A DNA stretch of 64,000 nt from CAYRGQ01 sp964423925 (GCA_964423925.1 CAYRGQ010000012.1:1-64000), one strand, 5' to 3'; shown: positions 54,303-63,872, counted from the first letter of the stretch. Notes: generated by a model from the sequence alone, not told the origin. Made by a program: numbers and translations.

Positions 54303-55577
54303 ATGACACCTAGTCTATCTGAAAACCGTCAGTCGACGGTGGGCCCCATGATCATTATTGGCGCCTTGTTTTTTATCTTCGGGTTTGTCACCTGGTTAAA
54401 CTCCCTGCTTATTCCTTATCTGCGAATTGCTTGCGAACTGACCGAGGTGCAGTCCTACCTTGTTACTTTCGCCTTTTACATTGCTTACTTAGTGATGGCC
54501 CCCGTTTCGACGTGGGTGCTCAACAAGTTTGGGTTTAAGAAAGGTATGGGGGTTGCATTAGGCATTATGGCAGTCGGGGCGCTTTTGTTTATCCCCGCAG
54601 CGATGATGCGTACGTATTTGCTGTTCTTGATTGGCTTGTTTGTCATGGGGGGCGGATTGGCGATCCTGCAAACAGCATCTAACCCCTACATCACAATTTT
54701 AGGTCCAGTGGAGACGGCCGCTCGCCGGATTTCCATTATGGGAATCTGCAACAAACTCGCGGGGGCTTCAGCTCCTATTATTTTGGGGTTGTTCCTCAAT
54801 CTGGACGAGGCTGACAAGATTTCCCAGCAAGTGAGTTCCCTAAGCCCAGAGGAGTACTCCCTAGCCCTAGACCAAGTGGCCATGCAAGTGGTTAACCCGT
54901 ATATCGGCATCGTAGTTGCCCTGTTGGTACTGGCATTTTGGGTGGCGAACTCCCGTCTGCCCGAGGTGAAGGGAGACGAAGAGGAGACCGCGGATCACGA
55001 ATCCGTCTCGTCTCGCAAGAGTAGTGTTTTCGCGTTTCCGCATGTATTGCTGGGCTTCGTCGCGTTGTTCTTTTATGTGGGCGTAGAGGTGATTGCCGGC
55101 GATACGATCATCGCCTACGGTGCGTCTTTGGGCGTACCACTGGCGACAGCCAAGTTTTTTACCAGTTTTACCATGGTGGCCATGGTAGCGGGCTACATCA
55201 TCGGCATCTTCGCCATCCCGAAACTGTTCTCCCAAGAGACGGCGTTAAAGGGGTGTGCCGTGCTCGGCATTGTTCTCACCGTAGGTATTGTTTCAACGGA
55301 CGGCATGCTTTCGTTGGTGTTCGTGGGCTTGCTCGGACTTGCCAATTCTTTGGTATGGCCGGCCATCTGGCCACTCGCGCTTAAAGGCGTGGGCAAATTT
55401 ACCAGTGCAGCGTCAGGTCTTTTGGTGATGGGTATTGCCGGAGGCGCGGTATTGCCATTGGTATATGGGCAGCTGGCCGATTCGGTAGGTACGACACAAG
55501 CCTATTGGATCGCCTTGCCTTGCTATTTGTTTATCCTGTACTACGGCCTTAAAGGACACAAAGTCGGTAAAGCATAG
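54303..55577 (+). CDS. Sugar MFS transporter (FucP/GlcP family)
   Basis: A 424-residue twelve-helix protein of the fucose/glucose-galactose symporter family: IIGALFFIFGFVTWLNSLLIPYL, LQTASNPYITILGP, RISIMGICNKLAGASAPIILG, and LGLANSLVWPAIWPLALKGVG. It takes up a monosaccharide with protons; which sugar cannot be read. The ATG at 54303 follows the hydrophobic N-terminal pattern of the family, and an upstream start was rejected. A terminator follows. Confidence 0.9.
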   Translation: MTPSLSENRQSTVGPMIIIGALFFIFGFVTWLNSLLIPYLRIACELTEVQSYLVTFAFYIAYLVMAPVSTWVLNKFGFKKGMGVALGIMAVGALLFIPAAMMRTYLLFLIGLFVMGGGLAILQTASNPYITILGPVETAARRISIMGICNKLAGASAPIILGLFLNLDEADKISQQVSSLSPEEYSLALDQVAMQVVNPYIGIVVALLVLAFWVANSRLPEVKGDEEETADHESVSSRKSSVFAFPHVLLGFVALFFYVGVEVIAGDTIIAYGASLGVPLATAKFFTSFTMVAMVAGYIIGIFAIPKLFSQETALKGCAVLGIVLTVGIVSTDGMLSLVFVGLLGLANSLVWPAIWPLALKGVGKFTSAASGLLVMGIAGGAVLPLVYGQLADSVGTTQAYWIALPCYLFILYYGLKGHKVGKA

Positions 55578-55602
55578 CGTGGGGCCGACCCATCGATTTT
55601 CG

Positions 55603-55635
55603 AGGCACGCGGACAACGAATCGCGTGCCTTTTTT
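55603..55635 (+). terminator. Terminator of the sugar transporter gene
   Basis: Perfect 9-bp stem AGGCACGCG / CGCGTGCCT (55603-55611, 55622-55630), 10-nt loop, then a T run. Confidence 0.9.
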
Positions 55636-55820
55636 GTTAAAACAGGCGCTGTGCGGACCGAGAAAAGGGAAGGTCTGCTTCAAAATGCGTTGCGTATTAG
55701 CGGGGATGTTTTTATCTTGGGGCAGGGGATTTCGGCGACGGATCCTATCGGGAGGATAACCCAACCCTGTCGCTCTCTACGGATACAATGGGCTGACGTA
55801 GTCCCGCAACAGAACATTTT

Positions 55821-57632
55821 ATGAACTTATCGACGATGGACTACTTCAGGGCACGCCAGGTGATGATCACGTTTTTTCTCGTACTCATGGGAGCGAGTTG
55901 TGCGAACGAAAGCCGGCAACAAGCGGCGGACACCAAAACGATTCAATACGTTGAGCCCGACGATCCGCATATGCCGCCCGATTCGGTATGGGATGCAGTG
56001 CCTCCCGGCTTTAACTTGAGTTTCGGGTCGGTGGACGTAAGTTATCGGCGAACGGCGCCGCCGAATCCCAAACAACTCAACGCCCATTGGCGGGCTATTG
56101 GCTGGCGGGGCGAGCGTGTTCATACGCAGGCTCTGCTGTGGACCGCCGAACCGCTCCGAGGCGTCAGACTGTCCGTTTCCAAGGTGGTGGACGACGAAGG
56201 TAACGAGATTGCGTCTCAGCATATCAGGGCCGAATATATACGCTACGTTTTGACGGACCATCTGGGCGAGCTCGCTAGTGGATGCGGTATACCAGGCGGT
56301 CTGGATACCTCCATTGTGGCTGACGTGATCGATAATTCCCAATACCTGGACATCGCCGCGCGAAACAACCGTCCCATCTGGTTAAGCATTTCGATTCCCC
56401 CGGATGCGGTCCCTGGCGTCTACGAAGGCGAGCTGATCGTGGAGTCCTCGCGGCCGGCCTCTACGAAGGAACGCCAAGCCACGCTTCCGTTTCAGATTGA
56501 GGTGTTGCCACACACCTTGCCTGCGCCCACCGAATGGACCTATCACCTCGACCTATGGCAAAACCCCTTTGCGGTGGCCCGATACTACCAGGTGCGGCCG
56601 TGGAGCGGCGATCACTTCCGGGCGATGCGTCCTTATATGAGGCGCTTGGCCGACGCAGGTCAGAAGGTCATTACGGCGAGTATCATACACGACCCTTGGA
56701 ACAGCCAAACCTATGACGTGTACTCCAGCATGGTGAAATGGACGAAACGAAGTGATGGCACATGGGTATATGATTTTTCGAATTTTGACCGTTGGGTCGA
56801 ATACATGATGAATTTGGGTGTCGATAAGGGGATCAATTGCTACAGTATGATCCCGTGGAATCTCAAGTTTTATTACCACGACGAATCCCTCGGGGCGGAC
56901 ACGGTGCTCGTCGCCGAGCCCGGGACACCGGAATACCGCGACCACTGGTTGCCTATGTTGACGGATTTCTCGCGCCACCTCAAAGCGAAGGGGTGGTGGG
57001 ACATTACGACCATCGCGATGGACGAACGACCCTTGGAGGCCATGCAGCAGGCCATTGCCATTGTGAAGGAGGCGGATCCGGATTTCAAGGTTTCACTAGC
57101 AGGGTCGTATCATCCCGAACTTGCCGAGGAACTGGTCGACTTCAGCATAACCTCGCCCGAATCGATGGACGAAGAAACACTCCGCCGACGCGACGAGTTG
57201 GGTCACATGACCACGTTCTACACCTGCTGCGTGGAGCCTAGCCCCAATACGTTCACCTCCTCACCCTATGCTGAAGCCACTTGGTTGGCTTGGCATGCCC
57301 TGCATAAAGGCTACGGGGGATATTTGCGCTGGGCGTACAATAGCTGGAACGAACGGCCACTGTGGGACAGCCGTTATGGGACATGGCCGGGTGGCGACAC
57401 GTATTTGGTCTATCCTGGAGCACGAACGTCCGTGCGATTCGAGCGGCTCCGCGAGGGCATACAAGACTATGAGAAGTTCCAAATCATCAGCCGACAACTT
57501 GAGCAAGCGGGTAGGGAAGATGACCTATCTCGGTTGCGCGACGTGATCGGACTGTTTTCCTTGGATTCCTTAAAAAGCCAGGAGGCGGCTACGGCTGTCA
57601 ACCATGCCAAGAGCGTACTCAACAGTTTCTAA
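55821..57632 (+). CDS. DUF4091 glycoside-hydrolase-like lipoprotein
   Basis: A 603-residue protein with a lipoprotein signal (hydrophobic MITFFLVLMGASC, Cys near 28). The C-terminal domain is DUF4091, a glycoside-hydrolase-like TIM barrel: LRWAYNSWNERPLWDSR and YPGARTSVRFERLREGIQDYEKF. An all-beta N-terminal region (residues 40-220) resembles DUF4091-associated sandwich domains. Probably acts on glycans at the cell surface; the substrate is unknown. It lies downstream of a sugar transporter but behind a terminator, so co-function is only suggested. Confidence 0.85.
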   Translation: MNLSTMDYFRARQVMITFFLVLMGASCANESRQQAADTKTIQYVEPDDPHMPPDSVWDAVPPGFNLSFGSVDVSYRRTAPPNPKQLNAHWRAIGWRGERVHTQALLWTAEPLRGVRLSVSKVVDDEGNEIASQHIRAEYIRYVLTDHLGELASGCGIPGGLDTSIVADVIDNSQYLDIAARNNRPIWLSISIPPDAVPGVYEGELIVESSRPASTKERQATLPFQIEVLPHTLPAPTEWTYHLDLWQNPFAVARYYQVRPWSGDHFRAMRPYMRRLADAGQKVITASIIHDPWNSQTYDVYSSMVKWTKRSDGTWVYDFSNFDRWVEYMMNLGVDKGINCYSMIPWNLKFYYHDESLGADTVLVAEPGTPEYRDHWLPMLTDFSRHLKAKGWWDITTIAMDERPLEAMQQAIAIVKEADPDFKVSLAGSYHPELAEELVDFSITSPESMDEETLRRRDELGHMTTFYTCCVEPSPNTFTSSPYAEATWLAWHALHKGYGGYLRWAYNSWNERPLWDSRYGTWPGGDTYLVYPGARTSVRFERLREGIQDYEKFQIISRQLEQAGREDDLSRLRDVIGLFSLDSLKSQEAATAVNHAKSVLNSF

Positions 57633-57673
57633 GGCAGACGAACTCGGAGGTGACAGTTTTCGCACACATTGCG

Positions 57674-57714
57674 CCTGTTTTTCCTGCACTACTGGTCGAG
57701 TGCAGGAAAACAGG
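57674..57714. repeat. Long perfect-arm hairpin without U-tract
   Basis: CCTGTTTTTCCTGCACT (57674-57690) pairs with AGTGCAGGAAAACAGG (57699-57714) apart from one bulged T, around an 8-nt loop. It lacks a T run, so it is not a typical terminator. Confidence 0.7.
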
Positions 57715-57976
57715 TCTTGGTGAAACAAAAATCTTTGTGGAAATCGAAAGCTCCCAGCCGTAATGGCGAATGGTGCTTTTCCTTTGTATCGGCTCCGCAA
57801 GGCGGTAGTCGTAATTACACCTTTAAAACGTTGTTTTTGGTGGATAATTGTGTCGGTTTTGAAAAAAATAACACACGAATTTGTCACGATATTGATGCAG
57901 GTCTTCCCAGCGTGTCTGAAGCCGAAGCACCGACGAGATACGGTCATAAATCCCCCGATCTATACCTAACTTTTTG

Positions 57977-57984
57977 TAACTTTG
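57977..57984 (+). promoter_or_regulatory. -7 box of the DUF2911 gene
   Basis: TAACTTTG, a full match. The leader to the ATG at 58080 is about 90 nt. No clear -33 element. Confidence 0.5.
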
Positions 57985-58079
57985 TTTAGCGTAGCGCGTT
58001 GCCTATAGCTCATTGCTTTGGGGCGTTGTGATAAAGCATACGAAATAATTCAATGACCTATTTTTAATTTTCCAGAATT

Positions 58080-58931
58080 ATGAAACGAAACGTATTTTAT
58101 GTCGCGTTGATCACTTTGTTGATTGTCGCGGTGGGCCCTGATTCCGTAGCCCAGATTAAACTCCCCGCGGCCAGCAGTGCCCAAAAGGTGACGCAAGGTT
58201 TGGGTATTAACGACGTACAGTTGACATACAGCCGACCCAGCATGCGGGGGCGAAAAGTTTTCGGCGGTCTAGTGCCTTATGGCGAAGTTTGGCGCACCGG
58301 AGCCAATAATGTGTCCGCTATCACGTTTGCCGAGAGCGTGACCATCGCAGGACAGGAAGTGCCCGCAGGAACCTATGGGATACTGACCATCCCCAATAAA
58401 AACGAATGGACGATTATCCTCAGCAAGAACAGCCAACAGTGGGGTTCGTACAGCTATAGCGAAGACGAGGATCAGTTGCGTTTTACGGTTACGCCCACGA
58501 CCTTGTCTGAGGCCGTGGAGACGTTCACGATCGACTTCTCAGACGTGACTACAAACAGCCTCCGCATCAACATCGCTTGGGAGAACACCAAAGTCGGTTT
58601 CGACGTGACAGTGGATCAGGATGCCGCCATTATGGCGTCCATCGACGAAGCGATGAAAGGGGAGAAGAAGCCCTATTTTCCCGCTGCCCAGTATTATTAT
58701 AACAACGACAAGGATATCAATAAAGCCTTGGAATGGGTGAACGAAGCCGAAAAGGCAAACGACAAAGCCCCTCATATCAAATATTGGAAGGCTCGCATCC
58801 AATTGAAAGCGGGTGACAAGGCAGGCGCAGCCGCTACGGCTATGCGCGGCGTCGAAATTGCGAAGGCAGCTGGCAACTCGGAATACGTAAAACTAAACGG
58901 CGAGGTACTCGAGCAGGCAAGCAAACGATAA
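58080..58931 (+). CDS. DUF2911 exported protein
   Basis: A 283-residue protein with a signal peptide ending near SVAQ. The DUF2911 domain spans about residues 35-175 (SRPSMRGRKVFGGLVPYGEVWRTGANN, AGTYGILTIPNKNEWT, FTIDFSDVTTNSLRINIAWENT). The C-terminal 100 residues are helical with a TPR-like rhythm (KALEWVNEAEKAN, AATAMRGVEIAKAAG). Widespread in Bacteroidota; function unknown. A terminator overlaps the end of the convergent cdaA gene. Confidence 0.88.
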   Translation: MKRNVFYVALITLLIVAVGPDSVAQIKLPAASSAQKVTQGLGINDVQLTYSRPSMRGRKVFGGLVPYGEVWRTGANNVSAITFAESVTIAGQEVPAGTYGILTIPNKNEWTIILSKNSQQWGSYSYSEDEDQLRFTVTPTTLSEAVETFTIDFSDVTTNSLRINIAWENTKVGFDVTVDQDAAIMASIDEAMKGEKKPYFPAAQYYYNNDKDINKALEWVNEAEKANDKAPHIKYWKARIQLKAGDKAGAAATAMRGVEIAKAAGNSEYVKLNGEVLEQASKR

Positions 58932-58952
58932 GCGAAAAGGCAAAAAATCAGG

Positions 58953-58982
58953 AAGTGGTCCGAGATCGGGCCACTTTTTTTT
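58953..58982 (+). terminator. Terminator after DUF2911
   Basis: Stem AAGTGGTCCGA / TCGGGCCACTT (58953-58963, 58966-58976) with one wobble and a tight loop, then a T run reaching the cdaA stop codon. Confidence 0.8.
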
Positions 58983-59772
58983 ATACTTCGTCGTTCAGCA
59001 ACTCTTCCAGTTCCTCGTGCGTGATGTTCATGTTGACGTTGCCGTTTTTGGCAAAGGAAATCTGGCCCGTCTCTTCGGATACAATAACTGCGACGGCATC
59101 GCTCACCTCGGTGACGCCGATGGCTGCACGGTGCCTAAGGCCAAAGTGAAGGGGCAGATCCTCGCTGTCCGACAGCGGAAGTACGCTGCTGGCCGTTTTG
59201 ATTTTGAAGTCTACGATAACCACGGCTCCGTCATGCAGGGGGCTGTTTTTTTGAAATATAGTCTCTAGCAAGCGCTTAGAGACCTGGGCATCGATATACT
59301 CGCCGCTGCTCTGATAATAGTCTTCGTCGAAATACTTTGAAAAAACGAGGAGGGCGCCCGTGTGCGATTTCGACATGCTCCGGCACGCGTCGATAATGGG
59401 CTTGAGGTGGGACCGATTGTCCCGTTCGCGTGTTTTTTTGCTTACGAATACCGAAAAGAGATACTTGCGCCGCCGCATCGAAATATTGCGCCCTAAATGG
59501 ATGAGAAATCGTCGGATTTCCTGCTGGAAGATAACGACCAACGCCAACGGGCCGATGCTAAAAAATCCGCTCAATATCGGCGCGAGCAGGTCCATCTGCA
59601 GCTCCTGAGCAAGCCGCGACACCAAAAAAATCACAGCGAGGGCTAGGAAAATGTTTAACGCGATCGTTCCCCGCACGAGGCCGTAGATGTAATACAGGAT
59701 GACGGCGACAAGCATGATGTCGATTACATCCAGCAAGCGGATATTAAAAAAGCTGATATCTAGGCCTTCCAT
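58981..59772 (-). CDS. cdaA: Diadenylate cyclase CdaA
   Basis: A 263-residue enzyme that makes c-di-AMP from two ATP. Three N-terminal membrane helices cover residues 15-85, followed by the DAC domain with DGA at 181-183 (SPLHDGAVVIVD) and RHRAA at 213-217 (GLRHRAAIGV), both catalytic. No neighbouring CdaR gene is present. It diverges from pdxJ across 175 bp. Confidence 0.95.
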   Translation of the reverse strand: MEGLDISFFNIRLLDVIDIMLVAVILYYIYGLVRGTIALNIFLALAVIFLVSRLAQELQMDLLAPILSGFFSIGPLALVVIFQQEIRRFLIHLGRNISMRRRKYLFSVFVSKKTRERDNRSHLKPIIDACRSMSKSHTGALLVFSKYFDEDYYQSSGEYIDAQVSKRLLETIFQKNSPLHDGAVVIVDFKIKTASSVLPLSDSEDLPLHFGLRHRAAIGVTEVSDAVAVIVSEETGQISFAKNGNVNMNITHEELEELLNDEV

Positions 59773-59913
59773 GTGGTACGCAATTTATGAAAATATTGCT
59801 AATGTTATCAGGATTGGCACAAAAATGCGTACGGAACATGACCTGAGGTCGGCGGCATTTTTAGCATATTAAAATGGTATCTGGCACGGCTTCATGCTTT
59901 GGCATGTGTTTAG

Positions 59914-59921
59914 TACATTTG
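59914..59921 (+). promoter_or_regulatory. -7 box of pdxJ
   Basis: TACATTTG, a full match, 26 bp before the ATG. No clear -33 element. Confidence 0.55.
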
Positions 59922-59947
59922 TGGCTTGCAACTACACTACAGGAAAC

Positions 59948-60664
59948 ATGGCACGACTCTCGGTGAATATTAACAAGATCGCAACCCTCAGAAACTCGAG
60001 GGGCGGGGACAACCCAAATGTACTGCAAGCCGCGTTGGCATGCGAGCGCTATGGCGCCCAAGGGATTACCGTGCATCCCAGGCCTGACGAACGGCATGTC
60101 CGCTATCAAGACGTTTATGATTTGAAGGCAGCCATAAAGACTGAGCTCAATATCGAGGGTAACTGCCGGGAAGACAAGTTCGTCAATCTGGTCTTGGATA
60201 CACGGCCGGCACAGGTGACACTTGTCCCGGACGAGCCCGGTCAGATCACCTCTAACCACGGCTGGGACACCATCAAGCACCAAGCCTATCTGCAGGAGAT
60301 GTGTGCCGTTTTCAAGTCGGCAGGCATTCGCGTTTCCATTTTTGTGGATCCTGATCCCGTTATGGTCGCAGCCGCCGCGAAGACCGGTACGGACCGCATC
60401 GAGTTATATACGGAGGCTTATGCACTAGGCTATCCCAAAGACCCGGAGCGTGCTGTGGCGCCCTATTTTGCCGCGGCACTCAAGGCTGCGGAAGTAGGAT
60501 TGGGCCTCAATGCCGGACATGACTTGGATTTGCAGAACCTTGCCTATTTTAATCGGCATATCCCCAATTTGTTGGAGGTGAGCATTGGCCATGCCTTGAT
60601 TTCAGACGCTCTTTATCTGGGCTTGGAGCAGACCATTGCCCAATACCGGGCGTTGCTAAAGTAG
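59948..60664 (+). CDS. pdxJ: Pyridoxine 5'-phosphate synthase
   Basis: A 238-residue TIM-barrel enzyme that closes the ring of vitamin B6 from 1-deoxyxylulose 5-phosphate and a 3-amino-acetone phosphate. LSVNINKIATLRNSRGGDNPN and GITVHPRPDERHV are the family signatures, with LGLNAGHDLDLQNL and NLLEVSIGHALI in the second half. The ATG at 59948 follows a -7 box. No other pdx gene lies nearby. Confidence 0.96.
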   Translation: MARLSVNINKIATLRNSRGGDNPNVLQAALACERYGAQGITVHPRPDERHVRYQDVYDLKAAIKTELNIEGNCREDKFVNLVLDTRPAQVTLVPDEPGQITSNHGWDTIKHQAYLQEMCAVFKSAGIRVSIFVDPDPVMVAAAAKTGTDRIELYTEAYALGYPKDPERAVAPYFAAALKAAEVGLGLNAGHDLDLQNLAYFNRHIPNLLEVSIGHALISDALYLGLEQTIAQYRALLK

Positions 60665-60720
60665 CTTGTTCGCGCTTGCAGTGACTTGGCGACTGGGGGC
60701 GCCTATATTACCTAACGACC

Positions 60721-62145
60721 TTATTTAATTCCCATAAATATCCGGTTCCACCGGATTTTGCTGAGGAAGGAACCGTCTTTGTCCCAGCTGAGCCACACGA
60801 ATAGGGCTTTGCCCACGATATGGTCTTCTGGTACGAAGCCCCACTCACGGGAGTCGAGTGAGTTGTGGCGGTTATCGCCCATCATCCAGTAGTAATCCAT
60901 CCCAAAGGTGTATGTTTCGGCTTTGGAGCCATTGATGTAGTAGCCATCTGCGCGTAGCTCCACGTCATTGCCTTCGTATACGCTGATGGCGCGTTCGTAC
61001 ATCGGGAACGTCAGGCTATCCAAACTCACTGTCCAGCCTTTTTTGGGCACAATGATGGGACCCATGTTGTCGATGTTCCAGGGGTGTAAGTTGCTTTTCG
61101 GGAATGTAGACGCGTCGGGTGTATCGGCTGCGAATAGGCGGGGTTCCACCTTGGTAACGATAGGCCAGCTTTCGACTTCCTTACGCTGTTCTTCGGTCAT
61201 GAAGAGGTGGTAATACGGCGCTCCCGGAAACGAGCCCCATTCGATGCGCATGTCGTGCAAACGTTGCGGATTAAGGGCCGTCCCGTCCGTATAAACGAAG
61301 TAATCCATCTGCTTTTGCGGCGGATTAACTCCTGGGCTGCCGTTGACGATGACTTCGGCATCGCGAATGACTAGCGTGTCGCCTGGGATGCCAATGGCGC
61401 GCTTTATATAATTCTCGCGCTTGTCTACAGGCCGATTGTAGGGCTCGTCCGCTTCCATGGGGTAGTTGAACACCACCACGTCGTCGCGCTTGATCTCTTG
61501 GAATCCGGGCAACCGCTTATAATCCACCTTAATGCCTTCCCAGTAGGCCTTCGTACCCGTTAGGGGCATAGAATGGTGTGCAAACGGAAACGCAACGGGC
61601 GTCATGGGCACCCGAGGACCGTAGTTGACCTTGCTGACGAACAGAAAATCGCCTACTAGGAGGCTTTTCTCCATGGAACCCGAAGGAATGACGTAGGCCT
61701 CGATCAGAAAACCCCGAATTAGCGTGGCGGCTACTACCGCAAATACGATAGCATCAGCCCATTCCCGCGTGACCGACTTTTTATACGGGTATTTCTGTTT
61801 GAATTCGGGCGATGCCGATTGGCCCAAGTAGACGACGGCCGGGTCATTGCCCCATACGGGTAGGATGATGAATGGCACGAGGATGGTCGCGGCATATTCC
61901 CAGAACCGACGCTTGCCAAAGCTCTTCACCAAGTCGAGGTATAAGCCAAAAAATACGAAGATATTGACTAATGGTATTAACAGGAGCGCTACCCACCACT
62001 GGGGCCGACCCACCAGCTTGGCAATCACAAATTCCCGGTATATGGGAATGAGGCTTTCCCATCCTTGCCTGCCAGCCTTCACGAATAATTTCCAAAGGCC
62101 GAAGTGTACGGCCGCGAGTAATAGGGCAAAAATTATATATCCCAT
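60721..62145 (-). CDS. lepB: Signal peptidase I (extended form)
   Basis: A 474-residue enzyme that removes signal peptides at the inner membrane. Ser157 in IPSGSMEKSLLVGD and Lys248 in YIKRAIGIPGD are the catalytic pair; YWMMGDNRHNSLDSR gives the box E region. The N-terminal 130 residues add several membrane segments (a DUF5684-like region), making it longer than typical LepB (about 320). It is the last gene of the parB-DUF5683-dapB-lepB run. Confidence 0.94.
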   Translation of the reverse strand: MGYIIFALLLAAVHFGLWKLFVKAGRQGWESLIPIYREFVIAKLVGRPQWWVALLLIPLVNIFVFFGLYLDLVKSFGKRRFWEYAATILVPFIILPVWGNDPAVVYLGQSASPEFKQKYPYKKSVTREWADAIVFAVVAATLIRGFLIEAYVIPSGSMEKSLLVGDFLFVSKVNYGPRVPMTPVAFPFAHHSMPLTGTKAYWEGIKVDYKRLPGFQEIKRDDVVVFNYPMEADEPYNRPVDKRENYIKRAIGIPGDTLVIRDAEVIVNGSPGVNPPQKQMDYFVYTDGTALNPQRLHDMRIEWGSFPGAPYYHLFMTEEQRKEVESWPIVTKVEPRLFAADTPDASTFPKSNLHPWNIDNMGPIIVPKKGWTVSLDSLTFPMYERAISVYEGNDVELRADGYYINGSKAETYTFGMDYYWMMGDNRHNSLDSREWGFVPEDHIVGKALFVWLSWDKDGSFLSKIRWNRIFMGIK

Positions 62146-62216
62146 CTGTTCAAGTCGTTTCTGTCCGGATTAGGCCAGTTGCCCGAGCTGTCCGGTACAT
62201 GTGCGGCAAATGCGCG

Positions 62217-62224
62217 CAAAGTTA
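62217..62224 (-). promoter_or_regulatory. -7 box before lepB
   Basis: TAACTTTG on the minus strand, a full match, about 70 bp before the ATG. lepB may thus be transcribed from its own promoter as well as from upstream. Confidence 0.45.
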
Positions 62225-62249
62225 AAATTTATCCTAAAAAAGCCCCGGC

Positions 62250-62990
62250 TTAGTCAAAATCAAAAATTTCCGTTACCTGGTAAAACCCGGTTTTGCCTTG
62301 TAGCCACTCGGCAGCCATGATGGCTCCTAGCGCGAATCCCGCACGGCTATGCGCCGTGTGCTTTAATTCGATCTGGTCCACCTCCGAACTGTATAGTACG
62401 GTGTGCGTGCCAGGCACGTCGTCGATCCGATGGCTCTCGATGAGCAGTTCTTCAGCCTTGGGAATAGATTCCTCGCCGTCGCCAATCAGGTTATTAATCC
62501 ACGACGTCTTCGTTCCCAGTTCGTCGATAATGCCTTCGGCAATCGTGATGGCCGTGCCGCTTGGCGCATCGAGCTTGTGCGTATGGTGGATTTCCTCCAC
62601 CTGAACCTCATACTGCCTGTGCGGAGCCATAGCTTTGGCCAATAGCCTGTTGACGTGGAACAGCACGTTGACCCCGATACTGAAGTTAGACCCATATAGC
62701 AAGGTGTTGTTACTGTTTTCGTACATCTCGCGGATGTCGTCCAGATGCTCGTACCAACCCGTCGTGCCCACGACTAAGGGTAGGCCTGCGTCAAAACAAA
62801 AATTGATGTTGTCGAGTGCTGCGTCGGGTGTACTAAAGTCGATCGCCACATCCGCATGCTCCACGTCTTGGGCAGAAAGCGATGGTCGGTTGTGCTCGTC
62901 GACCACCAAATGGATTTCATGGCCGCGCTTGAGGGCAAACTTTTCGATCAGCTGGCCCATTTTGCCGTAGCCGAGTAGAATGATCTTCAT
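62250..62990 (-). CDS. dapB: 4-hydroxy-tetrahydrodipicolinate reductase
   Basis: A 246-residue NAD(P)-dependent enzyme of lysine and diaminopimelate synthesis. LLGYGKMGQLIEKF is the cofactor site, VVGTTGWYEH and SNFSIGVNVLFH the substrate part, and EEIHHTHKLDAPSGTAI holds the catalytic His and Lys pair. The ATG at 62990 was chosen; a longer frame overlaps the -7 box. With dapF elsewhere in the window, two steps of the pathway are present. Confidence 0.95.
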   Translation of the reverse strand: MKIILLGYGKMGQLIEKFALKRGHEIHLVVDEHNRPSLSAQDVEHADVAIDFSTPDAALDNINFCFDAGLPLVVGTTGWYEHLDDIREMYENSNNTLLYGSNFSIGVNVLFHVNRLLAKAMAPHRQYEVQVEEIHHTHKLDAPSGTAITIAEGIIDELGTKTSWINNLIGDGEESIPKAEELLIESHRIDDVPGTHTVLYSSEVDQIELKHTAHSRAGFALGAIMAAEWLQGKTGFYQVTEIFDFD

Positions 62991-63054
62991 GACTTTCGGG
63001 TTGTCGATTTTTTCTCTTGATGATGACGGAATGGCCGTGTAGCCTACCGACATA

Positions 63055-63062
63055 CAAACATA
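63055..63062 (-). promoter_or_regulatory. -7 box of dapB
   Basis: TATGTTTG on the minus strand, a full match, about 65 bp before the ATG at 62990. Confidence 0.5.
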
Positions 63063-63164
63063 GTATAAAATGTGGAAACTGGAATCAGTTTTTCTGCGCG
63101 GAATGGGAGCATGAGCGGATCATAAATATTGAGGAAAGGGCACTGAACAACCCCTTAGCCACGT

Positions 63165-63872
63165 CTAATGGATGTTAAAGGTTACTTTGAAGCCTGGACG
63201 ATAGGCGTTGTATGAAAAAGCTTGGGGCTGAGTTGGTAGTAGGGTGGGCGACACGTTAAAGGATAGGTCGTCGCTAATGCTCCATCGGTTTTTAAGCATG
63301 GAATCCACGTAGGCCTCGATCGCGTTGAGCGCATGCCACCCGATGGTCACAAGTACCGTCAAATCCCGGTTTCGCCGGTAAAAATCTTTCGCATTGATGA
63401 GGCTTTGGGTGTTGTAGTTCTGATATAGTGGGTTTAGAACGGCGTCGTTATTGTCCATCCGAAACTGCACTTCATCCAGGATTTCCTTATAATAGCGGTG
63501 GTTGAATTCAAATACGAGTCCCGCCGTCACATAGCCCCCGTAGATGACCGGAACTTTAATCCACCATAGGCCACCATTGGTATATTGGCCCCATCCGGGG
63601 ACGATTGCCGACCGCCTCCAGGCTCTGCGGGTGTGTGCTTCGATGGCCAAACGGGTCGAATCTTTGAAGACGATTTCCTCTTCAGCCTCGCGCTCCTGGC
63701 GTTCCCGCGCGCGGCGCTGGCGCCTCGTCTCTTCCTGCGTGGTGTCCTGCCGCACCGTTAGGCTGTCCGCCACGGCGGGGATGGTGTCGCGTGGCAGGTC
63801 ACTGGTTTGCGCATTGGCCGGGAACCCGTATAGGCACCATAGTGATAGCAGGGCAGTGACGAGCCTCTTCAT
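63165..63872 (-). CDS. DUF5683 protein
   Basis: A 235-residue exported or membrane protein with a signal peptide ending near PANAQ, an Arg/Glu-rich low-complexity segment (residues 45-70: EETRRQRRARERQEREAEE) and the DUF5683 domain: RRSAIVPGWGQYTNGGLWWI, YGGYVTAGLVFEFNHRYY and LTVLVTIGWHALNAIEAYVDS. Function unknown. It starts on the stop codon of parB (TAATG), so they are coupled; the same arrangement is common in Bacteroidota. Confidence 0.88.
   Translation of the reverse strand: MKRLVTALLSLWCLYGFPANAQTSDLPRDTIPAVADSLTVRQDTTQEETRRQRRARERQEREAEEEIVFKDSTRLAIEAHTRRAWRRSAIVPGWGQYTNGGLWWIKVPVIYGGYVTAGLVFEFNHRYYKEILDEVQFRMDNNDAVLNPLYQNYNTQSLINAKDFYRRNRDLTVLVTIGWHALNAIEAYVDSMLKNRWSISDDLSFNVSPTLLPTQPQAFSYNAYRPGFKVTFNIH

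Larger units (their letters stand above)
57633..58079. other. 447-bp intergenic region with a long hairpin and a promoter
   Basis: Holds the 16-bp hairpin at 57674-57714 and the DUF2911 -7 box at 57977-57984. An open frame at 57669-57989 has no homology or plausible start and is not called. Otherwise featureless. Confidence 0.6.

Noticed and set aside
57669..57989. 106-codon plus-strand frame
   Set aside because: Overlaps the hairpin and the DUF2911 -7 box, and shows no domain.
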